Below, piece by piece: positions 1 to 7,791 of a DNA stretch of 64,000 bases. Numbering within the stretch: position 1 is the stretch's first letter; each line of letters begins with the position of its first letter. The stretch covers positions 111,781 through 175,780 of the forward strand of contig DASP01000002.1 of NCBI GenBank assembly GCA_002503825.1. The letters are read 5' to 3'. Both the position numbers and the translations under genes were made by a program. Under the pieces are notes generated by a model. It did not search any database. It had not been told where the DNA came from and saw only the letters and a program-made list of their open reading frames with translations. Source of the DNA: Methanoregulaceae archaeon UBA467 (GTDB lineage Archaea; Halobacteriota; Methanomicrobia; Methanomicrobiales; Methanospirillaceae).

Positions 1-1313
1 CAACCAAAGAAATTCGACCCCCTTAATGCCGTTGAGTTCGTCCGATTGACTATCTGGGTCATCTGGTCTACGAAGGACTGGTTCAGGGGGTCCTCCGGGT
101 CCAGGTGGATCTCCGCGTGCTCGATCGTGACCTGGGGCGTCTCGTTCTTCGCGGGACTACCTGCCTGGGGCGATCCGGGAGACGGAGCTCTTACCTCCTG
201 GGGGTAGAGGTCCTCGAAGATGCTCCGGTCGATGTCTCCCAGGTCGGAGCTCTTCAGTTTACCTGACCCCGACGATGACGCCTTCTCGTTCCTGAGCCAC
301 TCCCCCAGGGAGAGCCACATATGTTTAGCCCCCAGGACGTTGTCCTCGTCGTCTGCAGTTGCCTCGACCTGGTCGTGGGTGAGGGGGGAATACTTCCAGC
401 GCTCCTCCCGCCCGGGGTTCGCCTTCCTCATCGCCTCGGTCCATTCCTTCCAGGAGAGATCTCCAAAACTGGAGGTCATTGCCTGGTCATGAGTCATGCC
501 CTTTGACATAGCGTCCTGGTATGCCTCTGCGGCCTTGATGTCCCAGGCATCCTGCCACCTCGCCGTTTCTGGGGTATTCTGGAGGAAGGAGTTATCTATC
601 TTCATCCCAGGGAGGTTCCCGAGGGTGTTGTTCCAAAGGCCGACGGTGAACTCGATCGCCCCGACCCAGAAGTTATGCCAGTATATCGACATCCCATCAA
701 CCCAGTTCCTGAATGAGGTCGTGGCCGCTCCGACCGCGTCCTCGAGGGCCTTGAAGAAGCCAGCCTCCCGGAGGAGGAGGACCACCGAGATACCGATCGC
801 CAGGCCTGCCAGTGCCCCCAGGAGGAGGGCTGTCACTCCTGCAGAGACTCCCACCAGGGCGAGGGCCTTCGCGACTAACTCGAGACCGATCACGGTGAGG
901 ATCCCCCAGGCGATCAGGTCCTTCAACCACTTCGGCAGGTCCTGGAAGGCCTTCGCGACCGCGAGGATCCACCCTGCCAGGATGACCACGACCGGCAGGA
1001 GTGCGATCAGGATCACATCTGCCAGGAATCCGAAGGACCGCCCCAGGAGGTCCGTCATGGTGTGGGCGACACTCGAGTATTTCACCAGGGCGTAGATACC
1101 GGCGATAGCACCCCCGACCAGCATCAGCTCATACTTCCATCGCTTCAGGAACTCCTCGATCTTCGGCGAGGCTTCCTCGGCGTCCTTCTTGGACTGCCCC
1201 ATCCCGTCGTGGTGAGTCTTATAGAACTTTTCAGACTGTTCCTTTGACTCCTCGACGCCTGCCATCTTCACGAGGATCTGAATGAACTTTTTAATCTGGT
1301 CGTTTTCTGCCAT
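1..1313 (-). CDS. Tape-measure-like tail protein, C-terminus cut by window edge
   Basis: About 437 codons are open from ATG 1313 to the left edge with no stop. The product begins with a charged helical stretch, then has four or more hydrophobic segments (roughly residues 65-80, 95-120, 133-155 and 158-182) rich in Ala, Leu, Val and Gly, followed by a hydrophilic, Trp- and Asp-rich region. Tape-measure proteins set siphovirus tail length and carry such hydrophobic helices. The position supports the role: it starts 8 bases after the frameshifted chaperone pair that in tailed viruses always precedes the tape-measure gene. No conserved enzymatic motif is visible in the part seen. Full length, and any peptidase domain, cannot be judged here. 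Confidence 0.7.
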   Translation of the reverse strand, partial: MAENDQIKKFIQILVKMAGVEESKEQSEKFYKTHHDGMGQSKKDAEEASPKIEEFLKRWKYELMLVGGAIAGIYALVKYSSVAHTMTDLLGRSFGFLADVILIALLPVVVILAGWILAVAKAFQDLPKWLKDLIAWGILTVIGLELVAKALALVGVSAGVTALLLGALAGLAIGISVVLLLREAGFFKALEDAVGAATTSFRNWVDGMSIYWHNFWVGAIEFTVGLWNNTLGNLPGMKIDNSFLQNTPETARWQDAWDIKAAEAYQDAMSKGMTHDQAMTSSFGDLSWKEWTEAMRKANPGREERWKYSPLTHDQVEATADDEDNVLGAKHMWLSLGEWLRNEKASSSGSGKLKSSDLGDIDRSIFEDLYPQEVRAPSPGSPQAGSPAKNETPQVTIEHAEIHLDPEDPLNQSFVDQMTQIVNRTNSTALRGSNFFG

Positions 1314-1320
1314 TTGCACC

Positions 1321-1458
1321 TCATTTCTTCGTGGACCTGTTATTCCTCGCCTCCAGGGCGGAGACCAAAAACATCCGGTCGATCGGGTTCAGGGTCCCGA
1401 TCTCACTCGGGAGCTTCCCGGTCGTCTCGAATAGGTAGAGGAGGAACTGCCCCTCATC
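1321..1458 (-). CDS. Tail assembly chaperone T extension, reached by frameshift
   Basis: An open frame runs past the end of the G-type gene and stops at 1321, 8 bases before the tape-measure start. It has no ATG, GTG or TTG before its last 17 codons. Its product (motifs FLLYLFETTGKLPSEIG and DRMFLVSALEAR) has the look of siphovirus T segments, where a helix with a K(L/S)PSE turn precedes a short final helix. The frame lies +1 (equivalently -2) relative to the upstream gene, so the full product would be a G-T fusion of about 230 residues made by recoding close to the upstream stop codon. The exact shift site cannot be fixed by reading. Confidence 0.65.
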   Translation of the reverse strand, partial: DEGQFLLYLFETTGKLPSEIGTLNPIDRMFLVSALEARNNRSTKK

Positions 1459-2011
1459 GCTTGCCGCGAAAGGCCTTGACCCCGTCCTGGGTCTCGTTGA
1501 TTGCTGCGAGGATCTTGCCGAGCATGACCGGCCCCATCCCGGACCCCTTGACCTGACCCCTCACCCCCCTGTCGATCACGGCCCAGGTCCTCCAGTCGTT
1601 CCAGGGGTCCTCCATGCAGAGGTTCGCGAGGATCTCATACATCGGCCTCTGGACTTTCAGGTCGTTGAGCTGGACCTTATCAGGGTCGAGGCCGAGCTCC
1701 TCTGCCTTTGCCTTTGCGGCCGCCCACTGGTTTTGTAGTTCTTCGTAGATGTGGTTCTGGCGCTCCCTGGTCTCGTAGGGTATCGCGGCCCGGATCTTGA
1801 TCTTGAGCTGGTCCTTGCCGTCGCCGAACGTGACATACTTGAACTGACGATCCGCGATCGTGACGAAACTGCGGATCGTCTGGAGTGTTTTCTCCTTGGA
1901 CTGGACGTATTCCTCGAGTTCCTGGTCCTCGAGGTCATCCCAGTCATCTTCTCCCGGGACGGGGGAGTGTGCAGCTCGGGGGTCTTCACCCCCAGGAGAA
2001 ATCATTGCCAT
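1454..2011 (-). CDS. Tail assembly chaperone, G-type frame
   Basis: A 185-residue acidic protein starting at ATG 2011, one base after the tail-tube gene stop. It has a charged N-terminal helix (ends around residue 45), a beta-rich middle and a helical C-terminal half ending in a Lys/Arg tail (FRGKR). It has no recognisable enzyme motif. Position between the major tail protein and the tape-measure gene, plus a conserved-looking second frame overlapping its end, identify it as the G component of a lambda G/GT-like chaperone system. Such proteins coat the tape-measure protein during tail assembly and are not in the virion. Assignment rests mainly on gene order. Confidence 0.7.
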   Translation of the reverse strand: MAMISPGGEDPRAAHSPVPGEDDWDDLEDQELEEYVQSKEKTLQTIRSFVTIADRQFKYVTFGDGKDQLKIKIRAAIPYETRERQNHIYEELQNQWAAAKAKAEELGLDPDKVQLNDLKVQRPMYEILANLCMEDPWNDWRTWAVIDRGVRGQVKGSGMGPVMLGKILAAINETQDGVKAFRGKR

Positions 2012-2584
2012 CTATACTGCCTCGTATGGGAACACATCATAGTTCTCATATCTCAAAATGCGGCCGTGGCCCTTCAGCGGGACGTGGATGAACTTGTTTT
2101 CCTGGACCGGCAGGTTGAAGTTCTCGAAGTAGACCTCGTCGACGACTACCCGGAGGGGGACCGAGAGGCTGTTCCCGTTGAACTTGGTCGCCAGACCGGC
2201 GAACTGGAAGAAGTAGACCTCGCTCGTGTCCTCGACGATGCCCGTGAGGGGGCTTCCGGTCGGTGACATGATCCGAGAGGCGAGCCAGTCATCTACCCCG
2301 ACATACATCCGGGCATAGGTCGCGTTGACGTCGACCTTGAAGTGGTGCCTGGCGACGCCTTCCCGGAATGTTGAGTCCTGGGCATATTCTTCTTCATACT
2401 GCCATCCTGCCATGACCTCCCACCCATGCAGGGAGAGGAGGGTATGCTGGGCCGACGGGACGAACTCCCGGTATCCGGTCTCATCCGGGTCTCCGTATTC
2501 ACCTTCATAGACCCTGACCTTGGCGGACTGCCCCCCGAAATAGAGGGCCGCCCCCCCGGCAAAACTGTTCTTTTCTGTTACCAT
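2012..2584 (-). CDS. Major tail (tube) protein
   Basis: A 190-residue protein of mostly beta character with many Tyr, Phe and Gly residues, no signal peptide and no membrane segment. It starts at ATG 2584, one base after the preceding gene ends, and lies between the tail-terminator candidate and the tail chaperone, where the tail tube gene sits in siphoviruses. Length fits the family. No short diagnostic motif exists for this fold, so the call rests on order, size and predicted beta content. Confidence 0.65.
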   Translation of the reverse strand: MVTEKNSFAGGAALYFGGQSAKVRVYEGEYGDPDETGYREFVPSAQHTLLSLHGWEVMAGWQYEEEYAQDSTFREGVARHHFKVDVNATYARMYVGVDDWLASRIMSPTGSPLTGIVEDTSEVYFFQFAGLATKFNGNSLSVPLRVVVDEVYFENFNLPVQENKFIHVPLKGHGRILRYENYDVFPYEAV

Positions 2585-2585
2585 T

Positions 2586-3068
2586 TTAAGCTCCTATCTG
2601 GTTGAGGGTCACCTGCCAGGCGTGAAGGATATAATCCCCACTCCTCCGGTATCCGACCCGTAACTGTGTGTTTTCAAGCGTCGCTACTCCGAAGACGGTC
2701 CCGTTCTCGAGGGTCGCCTGGACATACTGGTTGTCGCCCGTGAAGAGCTGCAGGGCATTATACCCGAACTTCCGGACCTCCCGGAGACCAGACGGGATAT
2801 CCCGGTACTGGTAAAACCCGATGAGGGTAGTCGAGAAGTTGTGCTCCTGGAAATCCCCCTGGGGGAAGGTGATACGGTCCCCCTCGCCGACCAGGGGGAT
2901 CACCCTGACCTGCGGGAACTTATCGATCCGGTTCGGCTCTTCATCCCCCTCGAGGACCGTGAGGGGGGCCAGACCCTTCGGGACCAGGAGGTCCTCGTTG
3001 TCCTGGATCCTGGCGATCACCGCGTCGACGTAGGCATCCATGAGCATCCAGGCGGGGACGGTTGCCAT
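2586..3068 (-). CDS. Tail terminator / head-tail completion protein
   Basis: A 160-residue protein. The N-terminal helix (MDAYVDAVIARIQDN) is followed by alternating strands and ends with HAWQVTLNQIGA, a layout typical of tail terminator proteins (lambda gpU-like) that cap the tube. It overlaps the upstream gp10-like gene by one base (start 3068). Position just before the tail tube gene supports the role. It is not recognisable at motif level; the alternative is a second head-tail adaptor. Confidence 0.55.
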   Translation of the reverse strand: MATVPAWMLMDAYVDAVIARIQDNEDLLVPKGLAPLTVLEGDEEPNRIDKFPQVRVIPLVGEGDRITFPQGDFQEHNFSTTLIGFYQYRDIPSGLREVRKFGYNALQLFTGDNQYVQATLENGTVFGVATLENTQLRVGYRRSGDYILHAWQVTLNQIGA

Positions 3069-3541
3069 CAGGACGCCTCCTGGGGGGATTCATTGAAGAT
3101 CCCCTGCAGGGCGGCGACGGCATTGTCGACTCCCTCGGTGATCCCGTCAGTGACGAACGTCATGGGTTTGACCCCCTTGACGCATCGCCTGAAGACATCC
3201 TTCCCGGACTTGTCCTTCCAGTGTAGGGCCTTGGGCTTCCCGATCGCCATGATCGTCCCGGCGAACTGGACCCCTGTCGCACATATCGGGGTATGGTGCG
3301 GGCCGTAGAGGCCGGTCCCCCTGGTAAGCCAGAGGGCATAGATGGTGTTGTTGTAGATCTCAACAGAGTTCGAGTTCCGGTCGCCCTCATACCAGTGCTC
3401 CCTCAAATACCCCTTATCGACCGGTGAATGGTCCTTCAGGGATGTGAGGATCTCGCCTCTGAAGACGTCCAGGACCAGGGTCCGGAGGTCATCGAGGTTC
3501 GCCTCTGGGAGGTCGATCTGGACCTCGACTCTGTCGTTCAT
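3068..3541 (-). CDS. HK97 gp10-like head-tail connector
   Basis: 157 residues from ATG 3541, which overlaps the stop of the small membrane protein gene by 4 bases (ATGA); a longer upstream reading exists but would overlap that gene. The segment SPVDKGYLREHWYEG followed by YNNTIYALWLTRGTGLYGPH is characteristic of the HK97 gp10 family, in which a helix and a 'SPVDTGxLR' turn precede a beta strand and a GT loop. These proteins join the neck to the tail. The C-terminal third contains KGVKPMTFVTDGI, also typical. Confidence 0.75.
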   Translation of the reverse strand: MNDRVEVQIDLPEANLDDLRTLVLDVFRGEILTSLKDHSPVDKGYLREHWYEGDRNSNSVEIYNNTIYALWLTRGTGLYGPHHTPICATGVQFAGTIMAIGKPKALHWKDKSGKDVFRRCVKGVKPMTFVTDGITEGVDNAVAALQGIFNESPQEAS

Positions 3542-3774
3542 GGGATTAACCACCCAAAGTCGATACCGCGCCCCATGATCACACCGAAGAGGGTGCATCC
3601 GACCCCGATCGCGATCACCAGGAGGGTGATCATGATCGTCTTCTGGAGAGACCGGACCTCCTGGACTGCCTCCAGGACCCCGTCGACTCTCTGGTTACAG
3701 GCTGCTACTTTCGTATCGATCACCTCACGGTGGAGTTTACACATCTCATTTGATACAGCACATTCCTCACTCAA
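3538..3774 (-). CDS. Small coiled-coil membrane protein (XhlA/holin-like)
   Basis: A 78-residue protein with a heptad-rich N-terminal half (about residues 12-45, including CKLHREVIDTKVAACNQRV) and one strong membrane span (about 47-68, ITLLVIAIGVGCTLFGVI) near the C-terminus. This plan resembles XhlA-type phage membrane proteins associated with host lysis. It sits inside the connector cluster and is translationally coupled to the gp10-like gene. A holin role is inferred only; it could instead be a membrane-anchored accessory protein. Confidence 0.55.
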   Translation of the reverse strand: MSEECAVSNEMCKLHREVIDTKVAACNQRVDGVLEAVQEVRSLQKTIMITLLVIAIGVGCTLFGVIMGRGIDFGWLIP

Positions 3775-3777
3775 AAT

Positions 3778-4551
3778 TCACCTCCATGGTCGTCCCATTG
3801 TAGCTCTCCTCTGGTATGGGGCCAGGCGGGCCTTCAGGTCCTCTGTGAGGACATCACCCCCCAGCTCCCGGAGGAGGTCTGCCGCCTGGTCGGTGGACTG
3901 CCACCTGGCGACGTCTGCCTCCTGGGACTTCTTCTTCTTCTCAAGGTATCTCGTGACGATCTCCCTGGTAATGTTCTTGATCTCCTGGTGGATCGGATGA
4001 GCCTCGTTATAGCCGGCCATGTAGGTTATCTCGAGGTTGTCATAGCCCGCCCGGGGGATATTCCGGATGAACCTGATCTCAGTGATATCCCCGGTCCGGA
4101 GGACCTGGTAGTCGCCTGGTGCAGAGGTCGTCCTGGGAGTCCGGTCCGCCCAGGAGATTACCCCTGACTCGGACCCGAGGTCCTCCCGGACCGAGATGAT
4201 CCCGATCACGGGTTGCTCCCGGAGGAGGAAGACCCGGTCCTGTTCACGGTATGACCCTAGCTCCCCGGTCCTGCCCCGTCCCTGCCGATATTCTCGGATC
4301 TGAGTCGGATAGAATGAGGTCCTCCTGCAGTATCGGTCGATCCAGGCCGATACCCCCAGGGCGAGAGACTCGAGGAGTTCGACCCAGTCCGAGATGGTCG
4401 TCTCGTCGTTTCCGATCTTGAAAGAGGTCTGACAGTATCCCGCCCAGGCCTCGATCTCGGTCCGGGAGAGGTATGACCTTGATGCATTCGCCAGGGTGAC
4501 CTCGGAGGTCTCCCCCAGGGTGACAAGGATCTGGTCTTCGCTTTCCGGCAT
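3778..4551 (-). CDS. Head-tail connector protein (gp6-like)
   Basis: 257 residues. A helical N-terminal half (LSRTEIEAWAGYCQTSF, then WVELLESLALGVSAWIDRYC) leads to a beta region with DYQVLRTGDITEIRFI and LEITYMAGY, the last matching the 'v.YtaGy' turn seen in gp6-type connectors, and then a helix IKNITREIVTRYLEKKKK. This is the order of secondary structure in head-completion proteins that dock on the portal. Neighbours are the decoration-like protein upstream and the gp10-like protein downstream. Confidence 0.65.
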   Translation of the reverse strand: MPESEDQILVTLGETSEVTLANASRSYLSRTEIEAWAGYCQTSFKIGNDETTISDWVELLESLALGVSAWIDRYCRRTSFYPTQIREYRQGRGRTGELGSYREQDRVFLLREQPVIGIISVREDLGSESGVISWADRTPRTTSAPGDYQVLRTGDITEIRFIRNIPRAGYDNLEITYMAGYNEAHPIHQEIKNITREIVTRYLEKKKKSQEADVARWQSTDQAADLLRELGGDVLTEDLKARLAPYQRRATMGRPWR

Positions 4552-4575
4552 GGCCTTTAACCCCCCAAAAAAGGG

Positions 4576-5106
4576 TTACTTGAAGAGATCCACACCAGGG
4601 TCGTTCGGCAGGGGTTTGATGATCAGCTCGATCGGGCCGGTCTGGTTATCTCCCAGGAGGAAGTTATTCAGGACATACAGGATGTTGTTGTCTGCCAGGC
4701 CGGTCGCGGAGGCCGTGGTCCCGAAACATCCGCGCTTGATGACCGTGAGGGTGTCCCCGGACGATTCAGAGTCTCCATCGTAGACTTCGATGATCTCGCC
4801 GCTTGCCGTTTGGACATAGAAGTTCTGACCGGACCGGTTGATCCCGGTGTTGGACGTGATGCCCACCAGGTCGTATACGATCGCGGCAGTTGTCGCGGTG
4901 TATGCGGTCCCGGAGTTGTTCACTGCGAGCTGGCCCCGGACGACGGTCGCGGATCCCCCTGCGATCAGCCTCGCGGAGAGGAGTGAGACCCCCTTATACT
5001 CCTCGAGGATCACCCAGTCGTACTGTTCCGCCTGCTTGACCTTCGCGATCACGTCGATCCCAGGCATTCTCTGGAATTTCTTTTCCGTTAGTTCTGCTGC
5101 TGTCAT
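4576..5106 (-). CDS. Capsid-associated beta-rich protein (possible decoration protein)
   Basis: 176 residues with an N-terminal helix (LTEKKFQRMPGIDVIAKVKQAE) and a long Thr-, Gly- and Asn-rich beta part. It directly follows the major capsid gene (11-base gap), a common place for capsid decoration or stabilising proteins. No motif ties it to a specific family, so the role is inferred from position and composition. Confidence 0.45.
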   Translation of the reverse strand: MTAAELTEKKFQRMPGIDVIAKVKQAEQYDWVILEEYKGVSLLSARLIAGGSATVVRGQLAVNNSGTAYTATTAAIVYDLVGITSNTGINRSGQNFYVQTASGEIIEVYDGDSESSGDTLTVIKRGCFGTTASATGLADNNILYVLNNFLLGDNQTGPIELIIKPLPNDPGVDLFK

Positions 5107-5117
5107 TTTCTTTCACC

Positions 5118-6476
5118 TCACACGAGTGTCGGGATTGCCCAGACTCCGCCCTGCATTGAGAGACAGGTCGTGGTATCTGGTGCGGCGTCGGTCCTCTCGA
5201 TCAGGCACTCTGCAGCACTGACGATGTACTGCTTGGATGTGTTTATGGGCCCGAGTTCCTCAAAGGTTTCCGGCCAGAGGGTCCGCTTTTCGATGGTCTC
5301 GGTATTCAGCATGAAGATGTTGCCGTTTCCGACGACGTTCGGCATGAATGGGATCGGGATCATCGGGATAATGCCGTTCGGCATTGCGATGTTGAGCTTT
5401 GAGATACCGAAGGTCGTGTTTACCATGTTGTCGTTGCCCCGGAAGGTGTCGTTGAGGGCGGTCCGGATGAACGAGAAGGTCCGGTAGTCAGTGAGCATGA
5501 CGTCAGGGGCCTGGCCGTAGTAGACCATCTTCCGGTAAACCTCATTCAGGTCCTGCTCGAGGTATTTCCTCCAGCATGTTGCCGGATCGGTGTCGGAGCT
5601 CCAGGAGGTAGCTGCCTGCCAGTTCGGGTTTGCGTGGGTCCTGGTCCCGGTTGCCTGGGTGTGGCCGGTGATCAGTTCGTAGAGTCCGGCATACTGCAGG
5701 GACCCTGCCGGGATGAATGCGTTGGTCGTGCTTTCAAGGTCGCGGTTGACTCCCAGGAAGGACCTCTCACGGAGCTGCTTGATCATCTCATTCGAGGCCA
5801 TCGTCCTGATCGCCATCAGGTCTCTTGCAGGGGTCTGGGCCTCACCAGCGAGCATCGCGAGCTTGGTCAGCTTACCCTTGGAGTACATGATCTTTACGGG
5901 CGTCAGCTTGGTGTTGTCAGAGATATCAGACTCGACGAGTTCCGGATCTTCCCCATCGAAGTAAGCCGTCCCTCCCTTGGTGACTGCATCCCACTGGGCG
6001 TATTTGCCCTTGCAGGCAACAGTCGAGAAGAGCGTCTGGGTCGGCAGGATCTTCTTGAAAAGGACCGTGACCTGCTGATCGGTGATCGTATGCATCAGGT
6101 TTGTCGACGTTGAGGTCGTGGCCTTCCTGATATCGTTCTCCGGAGCGCAGATGTTGTCGATCTCGTCAAGGAGGTCCATCTTCGCTTTCTGGACGAGTTT
6201 CTCCGTCTGGGAGAAGTCGGCGTCATACAGGATCCCGGCTTTGATGATGTCGGGATTGATGTAGTCCATGATCGGGACAATTACCCGGGCGTTCGGATTG
6301 CCTTCGAGAGCTGCCAGGAAGCGATCGGTCGCGTCGGCAGTTGCCTTCGTGATGTTGACCTTCTGACCGTCCTGGATATCCCCCCAGAATGACCGCCCTC
6401 TGTGGTTATACTCTTCCCCGGACATCGCAAAGGGACTGCCGAAGCCGGACCTGGTTGCTGTGAGTGTTATTCCCAT
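5118..6476 (-). CDS. Major capsid protein, HK97-like
   Basis: 452 residues, starting two bases after the protease-scaffold gene. The N-terminal third is helical and charged, consistent with a processed or scaffold-like arm. The central and C-terminal parts include long mixed alpha/beta stretches with a domain-like segment DVMLTDYRTFSFIRTALND and a terminal beta region rich in Pro and Ile (NGIIPMIPIPFMPNV), as seen in HK97-fold capsids that bind their 'P-domain' loops. The order protease, capsid, connectors is diagnostic. No other protein in the cluster has the right size for the main shell. Confidence 0.8.
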   Translation of the reverse strand: MGITLTATRSGFGSPFAMSGEEYNHRGRSFWGDIQDGQKVNITKATADATDRFLAALEGNPNARVIVPIMDYINPDIIKAGILYDADFSQTEKLVQKAKMDLLDEIDNICAPENDIRKATTSTSTNLMHTITDQQVTVLFKKILPTQTLFSTVACKGKYAQWDAVTKGGTAYFDGEDPELVESDISDNTKLTPVKIMYSKGKLTKLAMLAGEAQTPARDLMAIRTMASNEMIKQLRERSFLGVNRDLESTTNAFIPAGSLQYAGLYELITGHTQATGTRTHANPNWQAATSWSSDTDPATCWRKYLEQDLNEVYRKMVYYGQAPDVMLTDYRTFSFIRTALNDTFRGNDNMVNTTFGISKLNIAMPNGIIPMIPIPFMPNVVGNGNIFMLNTETIEKRTLWPETFEELGPINTSKQYIVSAAECLIERTDAAPDTTTCLSMQGGVWAIPTLV

Positions 6477-6478
6477 TT

Positions 6479-7603
6479 TTACCTCTGAAGAATTTTGTTC
6501 AGGCGATTGAATCTCGCCATCTGACCGGGGGAGTCAGGGGTGTTCGGTGTTCCGTTCTTTGAAGGTTTGCCGCCCTTCACGATCGTCGGGTCGACGACGA
6601 TGGTCTTCCCCTGGGGTGTCTTCCGTTTCAGGGCATCGACCTCCGCCTGGAGTTCAGCGATCCGGTCCGCCTGGGCCTTCACGATCGTCGGGTCGACGGG
6701 TTCCGGATCTCCGGCCTTCTTGACCTGGTCCGTACACTTTTTAACCTCGTCCTGGGGGAGGTCCTCTCCTTCCAGGGGTTCGTCCCCCTTCTGGATCTCG
6801 TCCTCCTTCTCCTCGTTCGATGTCGGTACGGGAATCGGCGGGAGTTCCTCTTCCCCTTCCCCTTCAGTGGGTTCGTCCTCCCCTCCGACCCCGAGATGTT
6901 CTTTGATCTCGTTGAGGGAAGCGAGGATCTCATTGAGGAGTTCCTCCGGACCCTTCGGGGCGTCGACCTGGTCGTCTCCTGAGGCGGGTGCCCCGGGATC
7001 AATAGGTGGTTTTGGTGCCATTTTCTTGATACTCCTTACCTCATCCATCGTAGGATGAATGAGCGCAGATCCGCCGGATGACATCGCCTTGACGATCTCG
7101 ACGAATGTGGTCCTGTTCTGGCCGGCCCCCCTGGGGCAGAGTGAAATACTCCAGAGATACATCGCCTTGGTGATGCAGGGCGAGGTCCTCATATGGGGAG
7201 GAATATTGCATTCCAGACTCCCACTCCGCCGGGTGCCAAAAATAGACCACTCGTCGATCTGACCTTTTAGGATGCCGTTCCAGACGTCGTCTGTGTCTGG
7301 GGTGTTCTTGATCTCGCCTTCGACTTCCAGGCCCCGGGTCTTCCGGCCGTCCTGCAGGACCACGTCCCCATACCTCGCTTTCGTGATCCATCCGATCGGC
7401 CGCTCTGAATGATACCAGTGGATGATCGGCAGGGCCATGAAATTCTCGAGGGCTTTTTGAATCGCGGTCTCTGCGATGACTTCCTTCTCCCGGTCCTGGG
7501 CCTCGGTGGATGCGACTCCCCAGATTTTACGGGACTTGCCGTCGGCGGAATGTTGCAGTTTGAACGTGAACAGAGGGCTTTCCTTTGTTGATCCGATCGG
7601 CAT
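6479..7603 (-). CDS. Prohead protease fused to scaffold domain (S78-type)
   Basis: 374 residues. Residues 1-190 have the layout of HK97-type prohead proteases: a strand with IWGVASTEAQDREKEVI, a probable catalytic His in IIHWYHSERPIGW, and a probable Ser in IDEWSIFGTRR. From about residue 200 the protein becomes very acidic, then ends in a coiled coil (ADRIAELQAEVDALKRK) typical of scaffold domains. The protein would direct capsid assembly and cleave itself and the capsid arm. It is preceded by the repeated leaderless-type promoter at 7630-7643 and starts the head-tail operon. Confidence 0.8.
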   Translation of the reverse strand: MPIGSTKESPLFTFKLQHSADGKSRKIWGVASTEAQDREKEVIAETAIQKALENFMALPIIHWYHSERPIGWITKARYGDVVLQDGRKTRGLEVEGEIKNTPDTDDVWNGILKGQIDEWSIFGTRRSGSLECNIPPHMRTSPCITKAMYLWSISLCPRGAGQNRTTFVEIVKAMSSGGSALIHPTMDEVRSIKKMAPKPPIDPGAPASGDDQVDAPKGPEELLNEILASLNEIKEHLGVGGEDEPTEGEGEEELPPIPVPTSNEEKEDEIQKGDEPLEGEDLPQDEVKKCTDQVKKAGDPEPVDPTIVKAQADRIAELQAEVDALKRKTPQGKTIVVDPTIVKGGKPSKNGTPNTPDSPGQMARFNRLNKILQR

Positions 7604-7629
7604 TGATACTCTGGTATCTGGCGCGACTA

Positions 7630-7643
7630 CATAAACGGGAATT
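7630..7643 (-). promoter_or_regulatory. Provirus promoter element for the head-tail operon
   Basis: Read leftward it is AATTCCCGTTTATG. The same element occurs before five other operon-leading genes in this provirus. The TATA-like core is centred about 30 bases before ATG 7603 and no ribosome-binding sequence follows, so the mRNA is expected to be leaderless. Confidence 0.65.
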
Positions 7644-7716
7644 AAAAGGAGGGTATTCAGGAGGCGAAAGGTGGCGAATGTAGACCTCCTGGATAAGGGA
7701 CTATCGGTCGAAAAGA

Positions 7717-7744
7717 GAGGAGGCGTCCCCCGACCGCCCTCCTC
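7717..7744 (-). ncRNA. Strong stem-loop at predicted 5' end of a short untranslated transcript
   Basis: A GC-rich stem pairs GAGGAG-GCG with CGC-CTCCTC, with one bulged base and a 9-base loop. It lies in the 188-base gap between the genes ending at 7792 and starting at 7603, and begins about 27 bases downstream of a copy of the provirus promoter at 7767-7782. No convincing ORF follows. It may be a 5' leader structure of the head-tail mRNA, a small RNA or a terminator for the upstream gene. Confidence 0.35.
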
Positions 7745-7766
7745 AACCTATCGTCTGCCGGGTGGC

Positions 7767-7782
7767 CTTATAAACTGGATTT
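7767..7782 (-). promoter_or_regulatory. Second copy of provirus promoter element, far upstream of protease gene
   Basis: Read leftward AAATCCAGTTTATAAG, matching the element used elsewhere in the provirus. It starts 9 bases after the preceding gene's stop. The nearest start codon is about 165 bases downstream, so transcription from here would produce an untranslated segment that opens with the 7717-7744 stem-loop. Confidence 0.5.
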
Positions 7783-7791
7783 GGGGCAGGG

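Noticed and set aside
1..60. Left attachment site within window
   Set aside because: The left edge is inside the tape-measure-like gene; no second copy of the tRNA 3' end was found in the window by eye.
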